Of a stretch of DNA of 15,148 nucleotides, positions 7,939-15,148 are shown piece after piece (position 1 is the first letter of the stretch; every line of letters starts with the position of its first letter). Both the position numbers and the translations under genes were made by a program. The stretch covers positions 1 to 15,148 of the forward strand of contig CAJVPP010002365.1 in assembly GCA_910592005.1 (NCBI GenBank), given 5' to 3'. This stretch comes from Funneliformis mosseae. Taxonomy: Eukaryota; Glomeromycota; Glomeromycetes; Glomerales; Glomeraceae. The notes beneath the pieces are model-generated. The model did no database searches. It was not told the origin of the DNA and saw only the letters and a list, made by a program, of their open reading frames with translations.

Positions 7939-10233
7939 ATGTCTAAAAAATCGTCGATTACTGCGGAAATTACTGCGGCAAGACTAACAACAGAACGACA
8001 AACAGTTCAACAACTCAAGTTGAATCATGGTTTATTTTTGGATGGACATGGCATACGACCAAGTAATGAAGCTATTTTTTCCGATGATGGCAGGTTGGAA
8101 ATAAGCTTATATAAAGGGGAACCTATCGTTTACACTAATATAAACGATCCAACTTCTTCTACAAATTTGTTCACACTCAACAATGATGTTCGTGATAATA
8201 TTAGTGAGGTTTCGTATTTACAAACTTCCGATGCTTGTATTAATTTTCCAATTGCTGAATTCGTATATAAAGGTGATTTGTTAGAATCTTTTTCGAAATG
8301 TAAGGATAAAAACGACGAAAATTTATATTTATCTTATGGCCATATTTTCGCAAGAAAAGTTATGGTTGGTGGCAAATTATTTATCAAAAATTCAAATTTA
8401 GCTAGTTCAAAACAAATAGATACCATACAAACTCATTTAACTGGAATATATAATTTTACCAAATATAATAAAGAAAATCCATTCAGTAATGTCGATTGGT
8501 GTCATTTACCAAGAGTAGAAACGTCAAATGGGCAAGTGATAACATCCAAGCTGATTTTAACCAATTGGATGAATAATCTGTATCAAAAGAATATGTTTGA
8601 CATAATTTCTTATATCGATATCATTCCAGTCTTTCAATTAAACCCTGATATATATGACTTTGATGACTTCGAGATACAGCCTGGGGTTGCTAATTTTGGG
8701 AAAAAGTTAAGTTTTAAAAGATGGGCAGAGCACGCCAATTTATTCCTTCTATTTCAGGGTTTAACATTTAATAAGTTTTATAAGATTTATGAAGTGGAAT
8801 TTAGCAAGAAGATTGCCTTTAAGTTCATTGATATACCTGTAATAAAACCAATTAAAACATCATACTTGAAATTTATAAAGCCGGCAACGAATTTAGACGA
8901 ATTCTTCATATCTAATAATATCGCTTCAGTTAAAGATACAAGTTCATTTCCTTTTATTAAAAAATATGATAAGTTCAATAATTTAGTTAACAAGGATCAT
9001 ATTCATTTGGTAGTCAAATGTGAGCAATATGAGATTGTCATAGATAAAATTTATGTCAAGCACACAAAAAAATTTGAAGAATCTATAAATATAGCACTTA
9101 ATAGTAACAAGCCTTATAAAGCTTTACAAGATACGTTTGATGAATTTGGGCATATATTTCCACAGAGAATTGTCTTAGGAAGATCGTTTCATAGTAATTT
9201 ACCAAATATTTCATCTAATTCTTTTAATAACGTTAGTTTGGAATCTTTAAATTCTGAATCTTTAAAGTCATATTTAGATCATTTGAACGTTTCATATCTT
9301 TTAACGCATGCTGGAGAAATTATCGATATTGACAATGACGTTGAATTATCTAATTTGATTCAAGATACAAATTGCGATTTAGAAATTATTGAATTTGATA
9401 AAATAATTTCCACGTTTGATATCCCTCGAGCAAATCAGTATAACGAAATAGCTAAATTATTAAATGTGCAAAATCATCCTAAAATTATAATGACAGGGAT
9501 TACTGATTTGAAAGATTTAGATGATAATAATGCTGAGCATTATAAATATGTAAAAATAGAACCATCACTGAAAGATAATGATTATGAAGTTTTTGGTTCG
9601 ATTGTTATAGGAAAAAAAAAACTAGAAGAATGTTGTATTAGTTTTGAGATGTATGACCTTAATGGATTCACTGCAATTATAAAAACCTCAAATTTAAGGA
9701 TAACGGAATGTCATATTTTATGGTTTATTATTGGAAAACCTTCGAAATTATCTGTTTTTAGTCCGAGGAATCGATCTTTTGAAGTTGTTGATCTTATTAA
9801 TGCTCAAATTTTGTTAAAACCAGATAAATCTTATTATAGGATCAATATTGAAAATACTACATTGCATGAAAATAATTACTTTTTTATTAACTCGGATTAT
9901 TCAACAACAAACTTTGGTCCTAATCATATTAAGATAGCTGGTTGGGAAAGTAACGCTATTGATTTCAAGATAATCAATTCCACTCATGATGAATCAAATA
10001 AACTTAATTTAAATGTATGTATTTTACGTTCAAGTTTATTAAAGATCGATAATGAAGGAGAGGAATATTCTTTAGACACAATTGGGCATACTATGACCTT
10101 TAAAAATAGGAACCTTGATATTAAAGAATTGAAAATGATTCCTTTTATTAATGAAGATCTTAAATGTTCATTAGGTGATTTGTTTAAGTTTTTTCTTCCT
10201 AATAATGTTAAGGTTGCGAGGAAACTCATTTAG
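7939..10233 (+). CDS. MACPF-like family protein, divergent paralog with two core motifs
   Basis: This is a 764-residue single-exon gene. The frame is open from a TTG at 7921, but the first ATG is at 7939 (GAAATG, purine at -3), which I take as the start. The N-terminus (LFLDGHGIRPSNEAIF at 33-48) has no signal peptide and resembles conserved starts I associate with Glomeromycotina proteins. The MACPF-type core occurs twice: YGHIFARKVMVGG at 133-145 and FGHIFPQRIVLG at 403-414, the second followed by R in place of the second Gly. Residues 366-414 align by eye with 220-270 of the minus-strand neighbour. The C-terminal part (about 552-620, with ILWFIIGKPSKL at 593-604) matches that neighbour's KIGWMVIGYYKDL region. 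The role is unknown; membrane attack is only a family-based possibility. Confidence 0.7.
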   Translation: MSKKSSITAEITAARLTTERQTVQQLKLNHGLFLDGHGIRPSNEAIFSDDGRLEISLYKGEPIVYTNINDPTSSTNLFTLNNDVRDNISEVSYLQTSDACINFPIAEFVYKGDLLESFSKCKDKNDENLYLSYGHIFARKVMVGGKLFIKNSNLASSKQIDTIQTHLTGIYNFTKYNKENPFSNVDWCHLPRVETSNGQVITSKLILTNWMNNLYQKNMFDIISYIDIIPVFQLNPDIYDFDDFEIQPGVANFGKKLSFKRWAEHANLFLLFQGLTFNKFYKIYEVEFSKKIAFKFIDIPVIKPIKTSYLKFIKPATNLDEFFISNNIASVKDTSSFPFIKKYDKFNNLVNKDHIHLVVKCEQYEIVIDKIYVKHTKKFEESINIALNSNKPYKALQDTFDEFGHIFPQRIVLGRSFHSNLPNISSNSFNNVSLESLNSESLKSYLDHLNVSYLLTHAGEIIDIDNDVELSNLIQDTNCDLEIIEFDKIISTFDIPRANQYNEIAKLLNVQNHPKIIMTGITDLKDLDDNNAEHYKYVKIEPSLKDNDYEVFGSIVIGKKKLEECCISFEMYDLNGFTAIIKTSNLRITECHILWFIIGKPSKLSVFSPRNRSFEVVDLINAQILLKPDKSYYRINIENTTLHENNYFFINSDYSTTNFGPNHIKIAGWESNAIDFKIINSTHDESNKLNLNVCILRSSLLKIDNEGEEYSLDTIGHTMTFKNRNLDIKELKMIPFINEDLKCSLGDLFKFFLPNNVKVARKLI

Positions 10234-10246
10234 CAAATGTCAAAAG

Positions 10247-10303
10247 TCGAAACCTTTTGTTTCGATTTTATAATACGACGGAACCGTCGAAATATAAGGT
10301 TTC
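10247..10303. repeat. Cluster of three inverted repeats just after the stop codon
   Basis: Within 57 bases, beginning 14 bases after the TAG, are three inverted repeats. TCGAAAC (10247-10253) pairs with GTTTCGA (10259-10265). CGACGG (10276-10281) and CCGTCG (10284-10289) are separated by AA. An outer pair is GAAACCTT (10249-10256) with AAGGTTTC (10296-10303). It lies in the 3' untranslated region of the 764-residue gene if transcription continues, or it may be a relic transposon end. No standard AATAAA is seen nearby. Confidence 0.6.
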
Positions 10304-10518
10304 TCGCTACTTTAAATGATCTAAATATTAACTAATTTAAACCATTAATCAAGATATTGGAACCACATATTCCGGATATGAAATTTATCAGGATCAAAAC
10401 AATACACCAAAAAACAATACAATATCACTCTTCGATATTTGTAATTATGATTTTACTAATGTGGAATATTCTAAATTTGATATTTATTCAAATTTACGGG
10501 AGTGCTTTTTTAGAATGA

Positions 10519-10584
10519 GTATGTTTGCAATTATACTATCTTTAATTCTGTAATAATTTACTTATGCAAATTTTTTTCTTATAG
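10519..10584 (+). other. Predicted intron 1 of the Hsp70-like pseudogene
   Basis: Its donor is GTATGT and its acceptor is TTTTTTTCTTATAG with a strong pyrimidine tract. It interrupts a codon after its first base. The downstream exon continues in the same frame. Confidence 0.65.
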
Positions 10585-10719
10585 CCGAGAGAATACCTAA
10601 AAAAAGTTCAGATTTTTCTAATATAATTTTATCGGTGCCTTCAAAATTTACTTATCGAAAGTTTTTTAAAATTCAAAAGTTATTAGGAGATTCATATACA
10701 ATTCGATTAATTTCAGCAA

Positions 10720-10781
10720 GTAAGTTAAAAAGGTTATTATATTCTTTAATCATATTGATCTGTATTAAATTATATAAATAG
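10720..10781 (+). other. Predicted intron 2 of the Hsp70-like pseudogene
   Basis: Its donor is GTAAGT and its acceptor is TATAAATAG. It splits a Ser codon (A|GT). Joining restores the EATAIHC helix that is typical of Hsp70 family members at this place. Confidence 0.65.
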
Positions 10782-10819
10782 GTGAGGCGACTGCTATACA
10801 TTGTATAAACACGATAAAA

Positions 10820-10914
10820 GTTAAGCCATTGTGTTAGTATATGTTACATATAAGCATTATGTATTCATCCATTACTTTTTTATACTAATTTTTAATTATC
10901 CATTAATAGCGCAG
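10820..10914 (+). other. Predicted intron 3 of the Hsp70-like pseudogene
   Basis: Its donor is GTTAAG, weaker than the other two, and its acceptor is GCGCAG. Phase 0 on both sides joins CINTIK to FLVVNCGG in frame. An earlier AG at 10908-10909 would shift the frame, so I prefer 10914. Confidence 0.5.
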
Positions 10915-11880
10915 TTTTTAGTTGTTAATTGTGGAGGTGCTATGGTGGAGTTAACTATTAGACAACTTTTATCAGATGACACATTAGCAGAAAAATAATT
11001 GAGTTCTGGTGGACTTTGCGGATCAATTTACGTCGATAGAGAATTTCTTGAATATATAACGAAAAAAGTGGGTCCTGATGCTTTAAAAGAGCTTAAAAAA
11101 AACCATGATGGACAATTAAAATTTTTGGTACAGCAATATCAAGAAATTAAACATTCATTTACTGGAAACAAGGATTATTATAATATTTGTGAAATGAATC
11201 TTGAAGAAATTTGTCCTGACATCAAACGATATGTTGCTGGAATTTATAAAGACGAATTGGAAAGAAATAAATGGATTGTCAAACTCTTCTATGATGACGT
11301 CAAACAAATGTTCGATCCTATTATAGTACAAATTATCAAATTGATTCATGAACAACTAAATTTCAGTGAATCTTGTTTTACAATTTTTTTAGTAGGTGGT
11401 TTTAGTGAATCAAAATATTTACAAAAATGTATTGAACAAGAATTTCAGCATCTAGTTCAGAACATTTTTATACCTGAGAAACCTATTGATGCAGTATTAA
11501 GAGGATCGTTTCAGTATACATTATATCCCAATTTAATTTCTACAAGAGTAATCAATATGACTTATGGCATTAAACAAGATGGATTATTTAAAAGGATAGT
11601 AGAAATTGGTACAGAAGTAAATGAAAAGCAGGAATTTGAACTAGCGCTGAATCCAGAAAATTATATTGAAATGTATGAAACAACCGTAAAGGATCCTAAA
11701 TTTTGTGACGAACTTGGTGTTAATTTATTCGGTACGATTAAATTAGGAGGCCCAAAAGTATGGTACAATCAGTTAGGCCAGTCAAAATTGGTGTTTTTAT
11801 TTGGTCAAAGTGAAATTCGTGTTTACATAAAAGATCAATATGGAATGTATATAAAACCTGATTTTGAAATATTAGATTGA

Positions 11881-12180
11881 GTATAAGCATGATGTATTTC
11901 ATCAATCACTATAATATTTAACTGACCGTATCTGATTGACCAAACCATTTTTTTAATTAGTGAACTAAGAAATTTTCGTATTTAAATTAACAATCATTTC
12001 ATTATATATTTTTATTAATAACATGAATTGTTAAAATTTTTAATAAAATAAAGTCCGAGATTTTGCTGCGTCACTAAATATGGTATGGTAGTAAAAGAAA
12101 ACTTATGGAAAGAACATAAAGTAAAATACTTTTTAAATATTAAATTTTTAAAATATGTCATCATATTTGACTCTTCTTAT
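11881..12180. other. 3' flank of the Hsp70-like pseudogene
   Basis: AATAAA at 12042-12047 could be the old polyadenylation signal, about 160 bases after the stop codon. No gene is seen. Confidence 0.4.
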
Positions 12181-12210
12181 AAGCAAAAACTCCTATGATA
12201 TTACTGCACT

Positions 12211-12280
12211 TTTGAACTGGTAGTCGGTCAGAGGCCTTCAATAGACCGACCATAACCGGTTGTTACCATCTACATCCCTA
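12211..12280 (-). mobile_element. Possible hAT-like transposon end
   Basis: Read on the minus strand from 12280 the sequence starts TAGGGATGTAGATGGTAAC and continues into ACCGGTTATGGTCGGTC. This resembles the C/TAGGG-type ends and ACCGGT-rich subterminal regions of hAT elements. A hairpin GTCGGTC (12223-12229) / GACCGAC (12244-12250) is extended by AACTGGT and ACCGGTT. No opposite end and no transposase are seen, so at most it is a solo end or a MITE fragment. Confidence 0.35.
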
Positions 12281-14980
12281 TTTGGGAATCTACATGTGTA
12301 TAAGAAATTTATTTAAATAATATAGTTTTTATTAAAAAAATTAAAAATGATTAATGTTTCTTTACTTAAAGGTTTGAAAAAGTTAAGTAATTTTATTTTG
12401 TAATTATAATGTTATAAAAAATCAATGGTTCCTTCCTCCCCATAATCTTATCTTCAATTAATTAATATTTGAAAAATCTGGATCATTATCTACAAGAAAA
12501 TAATAATAATTATAATTTTTATAAAAAAAAAATTAACAATTTCTTCTCTTTATAGTCTTATCTAAGAAATGAAAAAAATAAAGAATAATTAATCACAATA
12601 GTCAAAACTAACCATTTCTATAAAGTAATTACTAATTTTTAGTTATTTATTTATTTTCTTTTAAAGTTCATTCCTCAAATTCAAAATATAATAATTATTT
12701 TACAAATATTATATAAAAAAGATAGTTTTTTTTTTACTTTCTACTATTATAAAAAAATTTAAAAGAAAAGATAGTAAATGTGTTTATAATATATATATAT
12801 ATATTTAATATAATCTTCTAATTAAATTATTTTTATTTGTTTTTTATATTATATTACTTCAGTCTAAATTTTTTTAAAAAAGATAAAAATAAAAAAAAAT
12901 AAAAAAACTCACTTATTTAACTGCAAAAGTATTTGATATAATTGAAATTTTTTAGATAAATAAAATAAAATTTAAAAAATTAAATTAATAAAAAAAAATA
13001 TAAGAATTTACTTATTTAATAACATATCATCTAATATTAAATATAAATAAAATCAAAAATAAAATAAAATAATTAAAAATAAAAATAAATAAAGCTTACT
13101 TATATTATAATTTTAAAATAGAAATCTAAAAAAGCAGTTTAAATACAATCAAAAATCCTAAAAAATAAAAGAAATAAAATATAAAAATATGAAAAATAAA
13201 AGGAAAAAAAAAAAAAAAAACTAAAAAATATAAAAAAAAATACAAAAATATTTTCATTTTGATGCAATAAATAGAATATTATTTTTTTCAAAAAAGAAAT
13301 ATTGTAATTTAAGAAGTAGAAAAAAAATAAATAAATATCAAAACTTAATTATTATAAAATTTAATAAATAAATATTATGAAATTAAATGATATCTATTTA
13401 ATCAAAAATAATTATTAAAATATTTTTAAATAAATATAAAATATATCTAAATTTAATAGATAATATATTATAGTAATTCAAATTAAATAAATTTTTATAA
13501 AATAAGAATTCATTTATTAATAAAAATTGAAAAATAATAATTTATTAAAATATAAGTATTTTAAAGATAGATATAAACTTTAATAATTAGAAATATTTAT
13601 TTTAATTTAAATTAAGTATGTAAAAATAATATTTATTATATTAAAATAAGTCTTAAAATATTTTTTACAAGTTTTAAATAAAAATAAAAATATATATATA
13701 AACAAATATGCTGAAGTTTAGCAATTGAAAGAAAATTCATACTGATTTAAAATAATTAAAAAATAAAATAGTAAGTTTTTTCATTGCAAGTCATGATAGT
13801 AAATATACTTTTCCTTATTTATTTTTTTATTTTTAATTGTAAATTTAATAATATAATATATAAGATAATAGCAACTTTAATAGTATTAAACAGTTCATTA
13901 TATTTATTCACAAAATATCTGTTAATTATTTAATAAATAAATATTTAATTGATTTTACTTTAGTTTTTAATAACCTTTTTTATATAATTATAATTATATA
14001 GAAAGTGTAAGAAAAAGTACAGAGTAATTAATAACTTTAGAAATGAATTAATTAATTTTACAATAGAATAATTAAAGATAATTACTTCAATTTTTTTATA
14101 TTTTATAAATCTATTTATCTAATTTTTTTTAAAAAAAAAGAAATAAAATATATTACTGTAGTTATTAAAGAATCCTTACTAATTTATCTACTAGATATAG
14201 CAAAAACTAATAAAGCTAATAAAAATTAGTCCTTATATTTTACTAGTGAATATATTATATATTATGAATATTTAGAAAATTAATAATAATCTAAAATATT
14301 AGAAAAATCCAGAAAAATATAATTCTAAAAGATATTTAAATAATGAAAATATTTAACAATTTTCTTAGATTCTATTTTCTGATATAAGAAATTAGTAAAT
14401 TACTATTATAAGAAATACTTATGATAAAATTAATTCTATTATTCATCAATTACTTTGTTTTATAATTTTAAAAGTATTGGTTAAAACTTCATTTTAATAT
14501 AATAAAGAATTATCTTTTTAATACTTTGTAAATATTCATAAAGTTATATTTTTAAAAAAAAGTATATTTTATTTTTTTTTTCAAAAAATTAATTAATATA
14601 CTTATTTATTTAAAAAAGTGTTTAAATAAAAATAGACCCTTCCTGAAAATAGTATTAATATGAATAAGTTATTGCTTGAGTCTCAATATTTATTAAGATT
14701 TATTAATCTAGTTTTTTTAATCCTTGTTAAATAAATCTGAATAATAGTAGTAGTAAAAATGAATATAAAAATAAATTAGTTTAATTTTATGCTTTATTAT
14801 ATAATATTTAATAGTTATATTCAAGTTTATTAAATGAATATTCATTTATTACAAAATTAATGTTTAAAATTTGATAATAAAAATATTCAAAAAGTATACT
14901 TCAAATTTTGAATCTTTATTATCTATAAATATATATTATAAATCATATATAATTTATTTGTTTTAAAATTAAATTGCAAA
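12281..14980. other. Long gene-free A/T-rich region
   Basis: The plus strand is A-rich with poly-A-like stretches from about 12870 to 13260. There is a (TA)n run near 12788-12804, and A/T patterns with stops in every frame elsewhere. No ORF, RNA gene or transposon end can be supported here. The composition is similar to the T-rich tract at 2050-2560 but on the other strand. Confidence 0.55.
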
Positions 14981-14982
14981 TA

Positions 14983-15076
14983 CAGTTATGCCTTGATATA
15001 ATGAAGTAGCTGATTTAGTCAATTAGGACTTCATTATAAAAATCTTTGTTAATGCTATAACAAATTATTCAGTATA
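14983..15076 (+). mobile_element. Possible pogo-like transposon end
   Basis: After TA at 14981-14982 the sequence CAGTTATGCCTTGATATAATGAAG resembles pogo/Tigger-type ends (CAGT..., followed by C-T-C/T-G-x-TATAA). Subterminal inverted arms of 11 bases, TATAATGAAGT (14997-15007) and ACTTCATTATA (15028-15038), are perfect. No transposase is visible before the next element begins at 15077. Confidence 0.35.
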
Positions 15077-15148
15077 CAGTAGCGGTCATAAGTATCCGAC
15101 CGCCTCTAACTCTGGCTACAAGTAAGTAAATTCAAAATTTTTTTTTTT
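15077..15148 (+). mobile_element. Tc1/mariner-like transposon end, cut by the window edge
   Basis: CAGTAGCGGTCATAAGTATCCGACC follows a TA at 15075-15076. This is the usual form of a Tc1/mariner terminal repeat (CAGT-x-x-x-GGTCA-AAAGTAT-x-x-GAC), inserted at a TA target. The less AT-rich sequence continues to about 15120. The element body would lie beyond the window. Confidence 0.55.

Larger units (their letters stand above)
10341..11880 (+). pseudogene. Hsp70/HSPA12-like ATPase, disrupted
   Basis: Exon remnants can be traced at 10341-10518, 10585-10719, 10782-10819 and 10915-11880, joined by introns of 66, 62 and 95 bases with GT..AG ends and matching phases. Exon 1 keeps the phosphate-1 motif as DIGTTYSG but lacks a start Met (TAA at 10338-10340) and most of the lobe that should follow. 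Exon 3 has EATAIHCINTIK, the EPEAAAI-type helix. Exon 4 opens with FLVVNCGGAMVEL, where intact members have DCGGGTVDL, so key phosphate-2 residues are changed. An in-frame TAA then follows at 10996-10998. After it, 294 codons remain open through FLVGGFSESKYLQ (the adenosine-site motif, 11386-11424) and a family-like C-terminus with CDELGVNLFG and FGQSEIRV. These HSPA12-type chaperone ATPases are numerous in such fungi; this copy is probably dead. Confidence 0.8.

Noticed and set aside
8787..8993. 68-codon minus frame inside the 764-residue gene
   Set aside because: Antisense shadow of the long gene. The same applies to 9984-10229 minus and 11155-11355 minus within the Hsp70-like exon.
10999..11880. 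Complete 293-residue protein starting with TTG at 10999
   Set aside because: The frame continues upstream with Hsp70-like sequence beyond the TAA, so this is the downstream part of a broken exon and not a gene with its own start.
1..15148. CRISPR array, tRNA or rRNA gene
   Set aside because: No regularly spaced repeats with unique spacers, no clover-leaf with A/B box pattern and no rRNA-like conserved stretch were seen.

Overview
This is a very AT-rich eukaryotic nuclear window. The coding islands are slightly less AT-rich, introns are short with GT..AG ends, and long T-rich or A-rich low-complexity tracts surround the genes. The two large proteins and the Hsp70-like remnant resemble families I associate with the expanded gene sets of arbuscular mycorrhizal fungi (Glomeromycotina, Rhizophagus-like). 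The assignment is an inference from family resemblance; no ribosomal or other marker gene is present.

Layout: (1) 1-5650 is gene-poor. It holds a foldback repeat built from GAGTCGA-like units (461-640), two diverged copies of a dispersed repeat (about 1800-1945 and 2705-2845), a 500-base T-rich tract, a TTAGTR-type tandem repeat (3153-3250), scraps of possible decayed coding sequence (3729-4096 minus, 4165-4420 plus) and a perfect 28-base palindrome (4380-4407). (2) 5651-10233 carries two large intron-poor genes arranged head to head. A 686-residue MACPF-like protein lies on the minus strand and a 764-residue distant relative on the plus strand. They share a 227-base promoter region with a good TATA box for the minus gene. 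(3) 10341-11880 is a broken Hsp70/HSPA12-like gene. Four exon remnants keep compatible splice phases, but the main exon has a premature TAA, the start is missing and the phosphate-binding motifs are degraded. (4) 11881-15148 is again gene-poor and ends in what look like transposon termini: a hAT-like end near 12280, a pogo-like end at 14983 and a Tc1/mariner-like end at 15077, the last probably inserted next to or inside the second.

How the genes relate: the two MACPF-like proteins share a core motif (FG-x-I/F-x-P-x-x-V/I-x-LG) and what looks like the same C-terminal domain. They are probably old, strongly diverged paralogs that may be co-expressed from one promoter. Neither has a visible signal peptide. 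Nothing in the sequence proves pore formation or tells what they act on. The Hsp70-like remnant next door belongs to another expanded family and most likely no longer makes a chaperone ATPase.
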